A DNA stretch of 64,000 bases from Gnetum montanum (lineage: Eukaryota > Streptophyta > Gnetopsida > Gnetales > Gnetaceae). A program made the position numbers and the translations under genes. Shown piece by piece: positions 46,690-59,064 of this stretch. The stretch's first letter is position 1; every line of letters starts with the position of its first letter. The DNA lies in NCBI GenBank assembly GCA_015680685.1, contig MNCI01038112.1, positions 6,531 to 70,530 of the forward strand, read 5' to 3'. The notes beneath the pieces are model-generated. The model made no database searches, was not told where the DNA came from, and saw only the letters and a list, made by a program, of their open reading frames with translations.

Positions 46690-47860
46690 AGAACACCTTC
46701 AATCCCGTGAATTCCCAAGATCATGAGACCATGAGGCCACCGCATGTTGGTGGTCCCAAATGATCACCAATAGTAGGATCACTTAAGATCCTAGCTAAGA
46801 AAATAGAAGAATTCCCTTACATACTCAAGGCCTTTGTTGCTTTATCTTCAATATTTAAAAGATGAAGCATCATGTTATTTAGAAGAGCCAACAATTGTGG
46901 ATCCCTTCTGGGAAAGTTAATATTAGTTTGAACTATAGCAATATGTTATGAAGTTAAGGGAGAATTCACTTAGGAAATAGATCCAAAAGTGGTAGGAGTA
47001 GGTATACCCAATGAGATTGTATTAGGTGCATATACTAGAAAAGAGAGCATGCTAGCAAGTTAAGAAATACTAAATGGTAAAGTAGTAGGAGTAGGAAGTG
47101 AGAAGGATGGAAAATAAGTTATAGTGAATTATGGTTAAGTGATAGAAAGGGTAGTTCTAAAATACGAAATAGAGGATTAGAGAATAGAGTAAGAATTAGT
47201 AACATTGTTTGAGAGAAATAACTAGTATGGAGAAACAGAGTTTATAGGAAAGCTAAGTAACTTTGTGATTTGTGGAATACATCTAGGTGTAGCACTCTAA
47301 GTATTTTTCAAATGATTTGTAAATGTGATGTCAGAGAGGGTTACTTTTATCAAGTTCCCCTTTTAGTGGCTTTTTGTCTTCATTTTTCAAGTGAATTTCA
47401 AACTTGAAGGCCACGCTTCCTCTCCTTTCTTAAAGAGTGATGTGAGGGCCAAGAGAATGTCTTTCATCCTAGCTTCTTCAATCTACAAGTGTATGCATTA
47501 CTGCATTTTTTCCTACTCCACTATGAATTATACTATTTTCTTAACTTCTTCATTATCTAATTCAATTGGTTGATTTAAATTGAATATAAGAGTCATTTCA
47601 TTAACACGCTTATATTCTGGCATGATCTTGAACATGTTATGTGTCAAAACATAGTCTAGATCCTATTTGCCACAAGTGATTTTATAATCCTTCATACTAA
47701 AGCCATATGAAAAATCTAAACACCTTAGGTCCATGAGTTTTTGAATCTTGGATGAACCTAAAGTAGATGATGATGAAATAGTTGATAGTTGATGGTGATT
47801 TCAAAGGGCTATTACTAATGCATTAGTTGGTCTCTGTAAATAGGTTCGTACTTGAAATAG
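46690..47860 (-). pseudogene. unrecognised reverse-strand broken coding region
   Basis: On the reverse strand from about 47830 a frame with few stops reads SSTLGSSKIQKLMDLRCLDF, then a charged part (NMFKIMPEYKRVNEMTLIF, LALTSLFKKGEE). After a frame change there is a Ser/Thr/Pro-rich stretch and finally DPQLLALLNNMMLHLLNIEDKA near 46860. The order (polar start, Pro/Thr-rich middle, helical end) is compatible with a gag relic, but no diagnostic motif is present. It is older than A2, which inserted upstream. Confidence 0.35.
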
Positions 47861-48467
47861 AATGTGAGAAGTTTTAGTTTCAATGAGAATGTTGAAGTCA
47901 CAGAGAATTAATATGATGTCAACTTTTTTGAGATGACACATCAATAACACTTAGAAAAAGTGTAGAAGCATGAAACATGAAAAACATTAATAGAGAGAAA
48001 ATCCTAGAAACAACATTTAGTTTCATAGAGGTCCTCGTTCTAGCACTAGAAAGATATTGTAATAGGAATCCTTATAATACTAAAATTCAACATTAACACA
48101 AAACTAAGCTAGAAAATTTCATTACCACGTAATGATCTACAAAATCAATCTTTTAATTAACCACCCTCAAATCGAAAGGGGACTTGTAGATCATTGAAAA
48201 AACATCTAATAATCTAAGAAAATAATTCTACCAAATGTTAGTAAATATTAAGCAAAAAGAGAGAATGTACATGCATGGAATAGCTTATAAAAAAATGGAT
48301 AGATAACACATATAACACAAATTAAAATAAAATGGAGCATGACATGTGGCTAGCAGGGAAAATTGATTGATAATAGAGTGTAATAGTGAAAAATATATGA
48401 TTTTTTAAAGCATAAAATATAAGAGGGAAAATGTAGAGACATCGATTTAAAGTAGATCTAGATATTA
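47861..48467. other. unassigned AT-rich sequence left of A2
   Basis: I see no coding, RNA or repeat feature. The CTAGA at 48468-48472 is the target-site duplication of A2. Confidence 0.3.
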
Positions 48468-48472
48468 CTAGA

Positions 48473-49438
48473 TGATGGGATGTGATATCTCATGAGCCGC
48501 GATATCGTGTACGCAATATCGTGTTGTCCCCTTTGATATCACGTACACGATATCGCAGTCCATTGTCATATCTATAAATAAGAGGTGACACTCCCCTTAT
48601 TCCTCATCCTAGGCTTAAAGTAGGGAAAATCTGGTGGATTGATCATCCTAGAGATAGATTATTTTCCATGTGCCCACAGTAGGAGTCCCCAAGTAAACGG
48701 ATCTTTATTCGAGCAGCTTTGTACCTGAACCCAAGTTGTGTACGGCAATAAAGACGAGCTTTGTGGATAAACCTTGCAGTACATGGAATAGGTTTATTAC
48801 ATGTTATTTCTTACTTGTTATTTATTACTTGCAATAGCGTGATATGAGTACGACTTGATTACGAGCATTTACGAATGTGTACGGTTAGTCAAGGAATCGA
48901 TTACTCATAGCGATTAGTCTCTCTCACCGTTATCTCCTAGAACGCGGGATAAGTATGACTTGGTTACGAGCATTCAAGGATATGTACGGTTAGCCAAGGA
49001 ATGGATGCTTATCATGTTTAGGTTAGTTAAGTGCCTCAGTACGACGACTTCGAGCATGTGCATTACGTGTGGTGATCCCAGTAATGATTAGCATTTCGTA
49101 GCCGCAGTTGCATAGTTCAGGGTGTGTACGGTAAGTGGGAATGAATGCTGACGCTAGGTAAATTAGACTTAGTGCATTAGTTAGAGTTAGCCTTAGTTTC
49201 TCAACCCTTCTCTCATAGCACAGAAGACATAAAAACATAAAAGACCATAAAAATCATATACCTCATACTTGCTTAACCATACACCATGACAAATACAAGT
49301 AAGTCTGGGAAGACAATGATTAATTAACCCCAAGTGTTCCAAGAGGCATGTAGGAATTTAGTCTACGGAGTTCGACCGGATCATGTGTGCGACGCTCGTA
49401 TTTGTATGGTTGAGTGTAGGGATACCTGCCACTCATCA
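48473..49438 (+). repeat. 5' LTR of A2 (966 bp)
   Basis: Begins TGATGGGATGTGATATC and ends GCCACTCATCA. It has five GATATC-type units before the TATA box, and aligns with both A1 LTRs (reverse-complemented) and with the solo LTR. Confidence 0.92.
48481..48580 (+). promoter_or_regulatory. A2 5' LTR promoter: palindrome array plus TATA box
   Basis: Units GATATC, GATATC, AATATC, GATATC and GATATC at 48484-48563 are joined by GTGTACGC- and ACGTACAC-type linkers, then TATAAATA at 48573-48580 and AAGAGG. The two-palindrome unit approaches GATATCGCGTACGCGATATC, itself a perfect palindrome. Confidence 0.7.
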
Positions 49439-49439
49439 T

Positions 49440-49457
49440 TGGCACCATTGCCAAGGA
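49440..49457 (+). promoter_or_regulatory. primer-binding site of A2 (decayed tRNA-Asp)
   Basis: TGGCACCATTGCCAAGGA lies one base after the LTR. It differs from the tRNA-Asp complement at four positions, all G-to-A. Confidence 0.8.
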
Positions 49458-49582
49458 CTAAGTGTTTGTACGCCAAATAGAACATAAGGAAATCATTTAA
49501 ATCTTTGGGAGCCTTAACAAACCTTTGGGTTAATTAGTTAAATAAGAACTTATATAACAGTGAAGAAGCACACTGATGAAAA

Positions 49583-52500
49583 TGACTTCTTCTCACAAAT
49601 CTAATTCACCACCTAGGACTAACATAGAGACAGTCGGCAACATACAACACATAACCAAAATCAGCCAAGTCCTAAACAATACAAGATAACATATACTCAT
49701 CCTGATGAGTATATTCCTTATTACACTTTTATCCTCCATCAAGACAATCAGCTACGCTAGAGAGATTTTTTTGGTAACATAGTTTTACCTCGAAATCGAT
49801 CTGTCCCAAACATGCTCTTCCATGCCTTGGCACAAATCGGCATGTAAGAACTATTTGCTGAATACGTTGCTGGAGAGTTTGACATGAGGGATTATCATCC
49901 CATATCTTTGCAACGTATGAGGGACTTAAGGTAGAAGAGTCAACATACACTATTGAAGGGCAAGGTCCCGCACATCCTTAGTGAAATAGGAGACGAGGAA
50001 CCCCTTATAACAAGTTCCTTTGCAATGGATGTTCCCCCTCCTAATGATGGTGAGGAGGTAAGCCATCAGAACCTATGCTCAATGATCCATACTACTAGTT
50101 CTGATCCCCGTGAACACCAACTATTCATGGAAGAAACAACCACTCACACTAAGGATGGGCACTTAGATCGTTATAATGATCAGGGCTGAAGTAGCTGAAG
50201 AGAAGGTAAGAAAAATAACCATGGTGATGGCTCCCCTTCTTCTTCTCCTTCATCTCACCACTCACCCTCTCCTTCCACATCTGGGCACAGCCATCGTGAA
50301 CATAATGGTGAGGGTAAAGGTAAGGAAGATGAAAAACCTCGACGAGAAAGTCGAGAGAGAGGACAAGGGCAAGGACGTAGGGAGAGTAGGGAACCATGCA
50401 GACATCACAGGCACCATGAGAGAGATGATCATGATGAGCCCCTACTCACAACCTAAAGTATGCTTGACATTATAGAGGCTGTTAGGATTCCAACAAGGCA
50501 CTTAAAGGACAGTTGAATTAAGTGTTTGAACATAAATAATATTTCACATTTTGGAGGGGGATATAATGCTGATCCGCAACATTATTTATAGGCATTCCAT
50601 AATGCCTGTGCCTTGAAAAATATAGACAATGAGTGGCAAAAACTCAAGTTGTTCCCAAGGACACTCATCAAAGAAGTAGAGAGTTGGTACCAGTCCTTAG
50701 AACCGAAAACCATCAGGAGGTGGAGTACAATCCTAGAACTTTTCAACAACAAATATCAGACATACTCCAAAGTGTCCAATTTGTGTAAGCAGATCCAAGG
50801 CTGGAAACAAGGTGCTTATGAACCCTTGGATGCTGCCATGGCCCACTACTATACATTGCTACATCGTTGCTCAGGCTATGGGTATGCTCAGTGGGATCAA
50901 CTTCACCACATCGTGGATGGGCTAAGGAATGAAACGAGAAGAATCCTTGGGACTTATGCCCAAGAAAAACTATCATAACTTAGAGCCCATGAAGTACATA
51001 GCTTGTTGGAATAAGTAGTGTAAGAAGAGGGTGAACTACGTAAGAGGGAAAGTATGGAAGAATACAACCGCGATCCCTCCCTTCAAAAGAAGGGAGTGAA
51101 ATTCTGTGATGAGGAAGATGATTCACCACTCGAAGAGTTGGTGAACTGAAAAATATTGTCGGTCCAGAAATTAACAACCAAAGTATCAGCCAAGGTAGAC
51201 CAAATGTGGGTTTCCTTAAACTCAAGAATTGAAACAGTTTTTAAAAATCATAGAAGAGTCTAAGGAGGAACGAAGTAGTGACAAAGGTAAAACAAAGTGG
51301 AGAAATTCAAACCCTGCACATAACAAGGGTAAGGGAAAAATTCCTATCTCTGATGAGGCTATGGACTCTAACATAGATGATGATGGTGGATGTAAGCTCT
51401 GATACTATGACTATCCTAAGGGATGTTGCCTAGTTATCTCACTTCTACAGGAGTCTGGGGTGTATGCGCTAAATCCAAGACTCAACCAACGGTAAACACC
51501 CCGAAGGTTACCTTATCCACAAGGTAACCCAAGGTAGTTCCACCAACCACTAATGTATTATCCAAGTGGAACTTCACCATATCCCATTGGACAACATCAG
51601 CAGTGGCAATACCCATAGTCATGGAGGATGCCACCGCCAACACAATAGTACCCTTACCTGAAGCCCGATCCTTATGGTTATTATGTGTAGCAGCCGATTT
51701 CTCTAGGTAACTCTATGGGTCACACTACTCCCCAACGTCACTACCAAGTTTAGGAGTACTTTAGGAGGACTCCTTCTCCTACAAGAGACATCTCACATTA
51801 ATCCCATCCTCTAACTCCATCTGCACCTCTTCCACCCGTAGTTCCCATATAACCTATTCCAACAATGCAAGGGGAACTACCTACTCAACTGCAGCTACGT
51901 AATGCCATGAGAGCTGTAAATATTCAGCCTATAAATATTCAATCGGGTGCTAGTTTTGTCAACTGTATAAAGAAAAGGCCTTTCTTTAGAACCACGAGCC
52001 CTGAAAAACTCTTGCAACAACAAACAGTTGAGCCAGTGTACATACCTCCAACATCTAACACTTTGGAGCACCCTTTAGTCCAACAACAGAGTATGCATAC
52101 AGTTATGTTAACGCATACCATAACTAACTGGATCAAGGTAGACCACCTTCCCAGGAAACTATCTGACCCTAGGAGCCCCTTAATTTATTCGAAAATCACC
52201 AAAAATGCACCACATCAGGCTCTTCTTGACTTAGGTTCCGGAGTCAATTTAATATCATGAAAAATGTATCAAGCCTAGAACCTATCCCAACTTAAGAAGA
52301 GTAACATCCAACTGAAGCTAGCTGACCAGTCCATCACCATTCCCTTAGGATTGGTGGAGGACATCATTACCACTGTGTGTGGGTGGTCGTACCTAGCCGA
52401 TTTCCTGGTGATTGTAGTTAACAACAAAGGGGGCTTCCCAATTATAATGGGAAGGCCATGGCTAAGTATAGTAGATGCGTACCTAGGGAACTATGATCTT

Positions 52501-52737
52501 TCCTTGCAAATATCTAAGATAAATATTTACAAAAGGATCAAAAAGAAGAAAGTTTTGTGCATCACATACAGTGACACAGAGGGTGATGACATGGAAGAGT
52601 GTTCAACATTGCTTCCATGAGAGCGGTGTGCCCAAAGAACACAAATCCAAAGGTGCCTGTATGTAGCAACCACACCAATAATAGACACCCCGTGGTTGAC
52701 AGCTACTAGGAAGAGCAAACTAATATGCATGGAATGA
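49583..52737 (+). pseudogene. gag-pro: A2 gag-protease polyprotein, broken
   Basis: Homologous to the A1 frame from ATG 49583 to TGA 52735-52737, but with frameshifts and more stops. Open pieces include 49953-50189 (N-terminal part), 50613-50978 (gag core with NIDNEWQKLKLFPRTL and ESWYQSLEP), 51865-52260 (before and into the protease, ending ALLDLGSGVNLIS) and 52351-52620 (IIMGRPWLS). The protease triplet is DLG, so the usual Ser/Thr is lost. Where A1 has stops, A2 often keeps Gln, which shows the ancestral reading. No polymerase follows. Confidence 0.85.
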
Positions 52738-53450
52738 ACTGAGGAAACTCATGTTAACAACAGAGGCATAAACACATTGGAATATGAGCATTGCCAACTT
52801 CCAACCCTCAACCTAAGAACATCAGCGGGGAGAAGTTGGACACTGTTATAAAATTCAAATAGGTGCTCATTATTTCATATCTCTCCTTTACAATTCAGTC
52901 ATGGGGGAGATGGTCACCTATGCTGATCCTTGGAGGCCCTCAGTCCTTTTTAAGTTTTTATTTTACACATTTTTGTTTTACAAGTTTTTGTTTCCCACAT
53001 TTTTGTTTTACATGTTTTTGTTTTGCAAATTTCTTTAACTTTTCTTATTTTTGTTTTATAACATCGTTACACTTTTCCATTTTGTGTGTGTGTGTGTGTC
53101 ATCCATCATGTAAGTTCGTCACCCAATAAGTGTTTGGAACAATGGTATGAACTATTTTTCATTAATTGCTAATGTTTGGTTTTTATCTTTAAGTTACAAT
53201 GTTGACACTAAGGTATGTTCTTTTGATATGGCAGGCAATGAGTCCACTTCATCCATCCATCCATCGAAGTCGATGGTCTCTCTTGGCTTGGAAATGTACA
53301 GTCCCCTTCCTAACAAGAACTTTAACCAATCAGTGACTGGGTACTTCTCAAACTAAGAAAGGACTCAAGGTTTGAAAAGGGTATGATTTCAAGGGAACTT
53401 GATGCATTTGTGTTGGCCATTCGCTTGGGTGCTGGGATGTTTTCTTCTTG
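52738..53450 (+). other. A2 3' interior, truncated
   Basis: Contains the ATGGGGGAGATGG run at 52900, the T-rich TTTTGTTTTACA repeats, the TG microsatellite (53083-53099) and the block AAGGGTATGATTTCAAGGG (53377-53401). It then ends abruptly in LTR sequence. The blocks found further downstream in A1 are deleted. The 88-codon frame at 52863 is repeat translation. Confidence 0.7.
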
Positions 53451-54111
53451 TAGTACATGTAATAGCTTTATTACATGTTATTTCTTACTTGTTATTTATT
53501 ACCTGTAGTAGTGCGATATGAGTACGACTTGATTACAAGCATTTACGAATGTGTACGATTAGTCAAGGAATCGGTTACTCATTGCGATTAGTCTCTCTCA
53601 CCCTTATCTCCTAGAACGCGGGATAAGTACGACTTGGTTACGAGCATTCAAGGATGTGTATAGTTAGCCAAGGAACATATGCTTATCATGTTTAGGTTCG
53701 TTAAGTGCCTCAGTACGACCACTTCGAGCATGTGTGTTACGTGTGGTAATCCCAGTAACAATTAGCGTTTGGTAGCCACAGTTGCATAGTTCAAGGTGTG
53801 TATGGTAAGTGGGAATGGATGCTAACACTAGGTAAATTAGACTTAGTGCATTAGTTAGAGTTAGCCTTAGTTTCTTAACCCTTCTCTCGTAGCATAGAAG
53901 ACATAAAAACATAAAAGACCATAAAAATCATATACCTCAGACTTGCTTACCAATACACCATGACAAATACAAGTAAGTCTGGGAAGACAATGATAAATTA
54001 ACCCCAAGTGTTCCAAGAGGCGTGTAGGCATTTAGTCTGCGGAGTTCGACCGAATCGTGTGTGTGACGCTCGTATTCGTATGGTTAAGTGAGGGATACCT
54101 GCCACTCATCA
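53451..54111 (+). repeat. truncated 3' LTR of A2
   Basis: It starts at TAGTACATG, matching 48778 of the 5' LTR, and runs to CTCATCA at 54111. The U3 part with palindromes and TATA box is missing. A short shared CTTG-like sequence at the junction suggests microhomology-mediated deletion. Confidence 0.85.
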
Positions 54112-54116
54112 CTAGA

Positions 54117-55350
54117 CATAGAAAAATATTGTAAAGGACATGGTCTAGATTACAAGAGAAATCAAAGAATAAGAACCTTCTAGAAATGTTTCGAGAGATG
54201 TACTAGGGAGCAAAGGCATCTAACAAGAAGATGTATTACCCTATTCTTTCTTTGATTCATGCTACTAAAATGCTAAAGGAGGATCCATCAATAAGTGATT
54301 GAATATTAAATTAATGTACCTACAAAAGAGAGAGTGGGAAGAATGAAGTAAGAGGGAATGAATGTTAGGATATCATCAATACATCAACCATGAGGATAAT
54401 GATATGTCACAAGAAAGAGGCATGACTAAATTTTACCCCACAAAGTAGTCAAAGGGGTATCATTAATGATGTTCACACTCTTTTCCACTCATGTTCTCAC
54501 ACCCTTATCAAATAAAATAGAATCAATTAATCCTCACTAATGCATTGATAAGGAAAAATGGAATGAAATAGGAGTTAGATTAAGAATAGAGAAATATGAT
54601 ATAGAAAAGATGAAAAATAGAGTTGTGAAATAAAGAAAGAAATAATATAAGAAAGAGATGAGGAACATCACCTATACACCAAGATGAAGTGCTACATCAT
54701 AGAAGTGAAGTACAACTAGATCCCACACTCTAATAATTATTAATGTTAGATTGAATTCTCTCCCTATCCCACTCAAGATCAACATATAGATGAAGTAAAA
54801 ACAATAGAACACTCATTACTCTCTATATGAGATAGACTATAGATAGACATACTTACCATAATGTATTATAGGATGAAAAATTGGTAGAATGGAACAAGTA
54901 GATATTAGGAGAGATAGATGAAATTTCATAAGAGAGATAGAAGAAAAATAGTAGAAAATAAAAAATAGAGAGAGAAAGAGAGGATAAGAGAAGAAAAGCA
55001 AGATAGAAAATGAAGCAAAACTAAGTAATAAAATATAGACTACATCAAGCCAAAAGAAAAAAGAAAAAAGTTAGCTCATACCAAGTGTATTTATATATAC
55101 CATTTTCTCTTCTTTTTTTCAAGCCTTAAATATGTTATTATTTAAGATAGGCTTTATTCACAAGATCCAGATATTGATTCTTGTTAAAATCTGCTCTATT
55201 GTCAAGGCTCTTAAGTAAAATAAAGGAATCGTATCAATTTAGAAAGAACTTGGATGTCTTGACATTAGAAGAATGCCTTATAACTATATCACCTTCCCTA
55301 ATTTCTCTAAGCCTAAAATGCTTATAATGATGATGGTGGATATTCTCTTG
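54117..55350. other. unassigned purine-rich sequence
   Basis: Many GAGAGAAAGAGAGGATAAG-like runs lie between 54560 and 55060. No coding or RNA feature is supported. The sequence continues the DNA split by A2. Confidence 0.35.
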
Positions 55351-55355
55351 ATTAT

Positions 55356-56342
55356 TGATGAGTGGCGAGATACCCCTACACTCAACCATACGAATATGAG
55401 CATAGCACGCACGATCCGGTCGAACTCCGTAGACTAAATGCCTACACACCTCTTGGAACACTTAGGGTTAATTATTCATTGTCTTCCCAGACTTACTTGT
55501 ATTTGTCACGGTGTATGGTTAAGTAAGTCTAAGGTATATGATTTTTATGCTCTTTTATGTTTTATGTCTTCTACACTAAAGGGTGAAGGGTTGAGAAACT
55601 AATTACTACTCTAAATAATGAACTAAGTCTAAATTACCTAGTGTCAGCATCCGTTCCCACTTACCGTACACACCCTAAACCTATGCAACTATGGCTACCA
55701 AATGCTAATCATTGTTTGGATCACCACACGTAATGTACGTGCTCAAAGTGGTCATACTGAGGCACTTAACTAGCCTACGTGTGATGAGCATCTATTCCTT
55801 GATTATCCATACACATTCATAAATGCTTGTAATCAAGTCGTACTCATCTCGCGTCACTAGGAGATAAGGGTGAGAGAGAAACTAATCGCGATGAGCATCC
55901 ATTCCTTGATTATCCGTACACATTCGTAAATGCTCATAATCAAGTCATACTCATTCCGCGTTACGAAAAAAATAAATAACATGTAATAAATAACAAGTAA
56001 TAAATCCTATTCCATGCACTGCAAGGTTTATCCAGAAAGCTCGTCTTTATTGCCATACACAACTTGCGTTCAGGTACAATGTTGCTCAAATAACAATCTG
56101 TTCACTTTGGGACTCCTACTGCGGGCACATGGAAAATATTCTATCTCTGGAGTGATCAATCTACCAGAGTTTCCCTACTTCTAGCCTATTATTTTGAAAC
56201 AAGGGAGAGTTGCCTCTTATTTATAGATATGGTGGCAGACCGTGATATCGCATACGTGATATCGCAAGGGAAGACGCAATATCGCGTACGCGATATCGCA
56301 AGGGATGCAATATCATGGCCCATGCGATATCACGTCCCATCA
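55356..56342 (-). repeat. solo LTR of family A (987 bp)
   Basis: A full LTR on the reverse strand from TGATGAGTGGCGAG to CCCATCA, with no interior on either side. Flanks are ATTAT (55351-55355) and ATTTT (56343-56347), a duplication with one change. The TATA box is at 56218-56225 and six GATATC-type units are at 56241-56336, including the nearest to the full palindrome (AATATCGCGTACGCGATATC). Solo LTRs form by recombination between the two LTRs of an element. Confidence 0.88.
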
Positions 56343-56429
56343 ATTTTAAATATTGATGGTTACTTACTTACAAATTTCTTCAATTGTATCTAGTTTATTA
56401 CATTTCATATTATCATTCTCCTTGTGTGA

Positions 56430-57240
56430 CATCTAATTCTTTAAAGCTAATCTTAGTAAAGTGACATGCAACTCCATTGGCAACATAGCTTTAGATCCAT
56501 ATGTAAGCATGAAAGGGGTTTAGCATATTATGATCTCAAAGGTGGTTCAATAGATCCAAAGGGCATAAAATAGATGGCTATGCCAATAACATGGTTTTGA
56601 GCAAATGGATTAGGGATTTATTGGTTGACTTAGGTTAGTCCTTGGATTACAAGTAATATAGAGATGATAATGACAAATTGATTTGATGTTACTCACAAAG
56701 TTTAGTTAGTTCTTTGCTCTTGAATTAAGTTCCATTATCAGTGACAATGTAGATGGGGTTACTAAAGTAAGTGATTATATGATGTAGTATGAAAGAATAG
56801 ATATATTTGAAGGTTCTATATTTTAGGGAAATAGCTTCAACCTAATTGGTAAAATACTTTGTGGTTGTTAGAATAAATTGATGACTAGCAGATAAAAAAT
56901 GATTTATGGAATCTATAATAAACAACTCCTTCTTTTAAAAGGACCACATGATTTTAGAAGTTCTAAGCTCTTGAGATAAAACATAAATAAGCAGAGCATG
57001 ATGTTCATAGCTATCGTAGATCTTAACTATCACGTGTGCATCCCTAGATATCATAGACCACTAATAACCAAGCGAAATAATATGGCCTATGAGATACCAA
57101 GAGCTAAGTGAGCTTCACATACAATTGAATGTAACTATTCTAGGAATATTTAAGCCTCAGCATGACTTAGACAATGCAAAATAATGTTCAATGTTGAAAT
57201 ATGATATAAAATGTTTAGTTCAACAATAGAAAAATATTTA
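56430..57240 (-). pseudogene. integrase remnant of another Ty3/gypsy element
   Basis: Read on the reverse strand: from about 57170 a decayed zinc-finger part (VCEAHLALGIS, a YLGMHT stretch). Then comes the catalytic core with HQFILTTTKYFTN.VEAISL near 56860, and VTDNGT.FKSKELTKLCE near 56740 with its Asp intact. Then QPKSTNKSLIHLLKTM follows near 56630, where the catalytic Glu appears as Lys (codon at 56629-56631). Stops are frequent. It is not part of the A or C elements and differs in sequence from B2 integrase. Confidence 0.65.
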
Positions 57241-59059
57241 TCATTTATAAATAACATCCTTTAATAATGTTGATAAGTGTTTTGGACTTTCTCCAATTTG
57301 TAAGTATTATATATATTGGTATAGGAATATAACCTTATTCCAAAATAGTTAAGTTGCTTATTTTAGATGGTTACTAGTCTCTAGTACCACTAAGGCATAG
57401 ATATCCTCAAATATCTTTTATTGGTTTTGATTATGGTAAATATGACTAAATCTATATTTACTTACTTGTCAAAGGCTTTAAGTATTATTTTTCTTTGTAG
57501 ATAACAATGAACTTTCTCTTTTAAATATCTTTTAATTTTAGTTATCTATTTTAAGTGGCCTTTTGCTTATTGACTTCTAAATGTCACATAGCTAGAATAT
57601 TAAATAAATGATTTTATAGAACTTATTGTTCTATAAATTTAAGCTATCTACTAACACACTTTAACAAGGCTATAATTTACAAAAGTAATGCTATGCAAAG
57701 ATAAAATATGAAATTAAAAGATTATTAACAAAACTCAAACTTATATCAAGAATGACTCTAATTCCATGTTAAGCTCATTAAAAATTAATATTTGGAAATG
57801 TTATCCTATTCCATGATAATAATAAAGATAAGTTAAACATCCATTCTCTTTGATAGCTAAGTTCAACAATTAACTCCTAAAAACTAGGCTACAGAAAATA
57901 AGAATAATATGGAGCTTTAACCTTATTGGCCTGTTCTAATTACAAGTGCATAATAGTGAAATTTTCTTCTAATTGTGCCATAGGCTTTTATTTATTTCCA
58001 AGTAATGATTCATTAATAATAATTGAAGCTTTGAGTTATTCTTTCATATCCTTTGAGTCTTTTACTTCTTCCTTTAATTTAGCTATTTCTTATTTATTTT
58101 GCATAAAGAATTCTTGGAGCTTGGATATTTGGTTATCAACTACTTATCCCATGTCTCTAATCAAAATAGCTATGGTCTCTAACATATCCTGATGGGACAC
58201 TATTGGTGTTTGACCTCTACTTTAAGGATCATCTTTCTTATAAGGGAAGATTACACTCATTTTGGTTTCAGATTTTGTGTGAAGCTTTTAACTAAGCATG
58301 TTTTTTTCTTCTTTCTTCTTTACCTTAAAAGATCAAGCTACTCCCTTCATCAAATAGTCTGATGGAAAATCCAAAGTTGTTAAAGCTAACTATGTTCTTT
58401 TCCCATTTTTTAATTGTTGTTCTTGTAGCTATTATGAGCTTTGTTACTCAAGTAGCTCCTGCTACTACTACTATTGTTGTTTAAGAAGTTTTTATTGTTG
58501 TTGCTACTATTATTTTTCAAGAAGTTCCTATTATTTCTTTTCTCTACTAACTTTTATTCTTTTAATTCTTATTTTCTTGACTGCCTTTACCCTAGTGTAT
58601 TTAGCACCATTAAGAGAGAACCTCTCATCAAGCATGGCCTCTTCATGATCTTCATGCTTATACAAGAAGTATTTCTCCTCCATTAGAGCTAACTATTCTA
58701 TAAAATAAATTCATCTAGGGGATGATCTCTACTTTTAATTCATCTACAACTTCAATAACTAGTCAATCATAGAAGAGATAAGGAGCTTCATAGACAAGCT
58801 TCTCTATAACTATTTTGGCACTTCATCCTTGGCTTAATTGACTTCTTTATCTATAGCTCTTTGATACAACACATCTATCTCATTAGGTTGATGAACTTTG
58901 TGAGTGTTGGTAGCTAAATATATTTTTTTTTGGAGTGATAGAAAAATCATGTTGTTCCTTGTATCAGTTTGTCATGCGTTTTAGATGTCCTACATGGTTA
59001 AATTTCCAAAACTCAAACTTCAAAGGAAAAACTTCTTTATGTTTGTATTCATATTTTAA
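57241..59059. other. decayed sequence, possibly more of the same reverse-strand element
   Basis: 57241-57900 is AT-rich with no clear feature. On the reverse strand between 58700 and 57930 there are Asn/Ser-rich and Lys/Glu-rich coding-like stretches (an NNN-rich piece near 58470, EIAKLKEEVKDSKDMKE near 58080), which could be a gag end, but frames are badly broken. Forward open frames at 57926 and 58474 are antisense shadows of these. Confidence 0.35.
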
Positions 59060-59064
59060 GGGGT

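Larger units (their letters stand above)
48473..54111 (+). mobile_element. element A2: gag-protease LTR retrotransposon with a 3' deletion
   Basis: A second family A element in the opposite orientation to A1. The 5' LTR is 48473-49438 and a truncated 3' LTR spans about 53451-54111. The duplication CTAGA is exact at 48468-48472 and 54112-54116, so this is one insertion. The interior follows A1 until about 53450, where it jumps straight into the LTR near its position 305. This removes about 1.4 kb of 3' interior, the purine tract and the start of the 3' LTR. Like A1 it has no RT or integrase. Confidence 0.9.

Noticed and set aside
48481-48567. Regular palindromic repeats resembling a CRISPR array
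   Set aside because: Spacers are only a few bases and not unique, the array lies in an LTR promoter, and the DNA is from a plant nucleus.
52863-53129. 88-codon frame rich in Phe and Cys
   Set aside because: Translation of the T-rich TTTTGTTTTACA repeats of family A.
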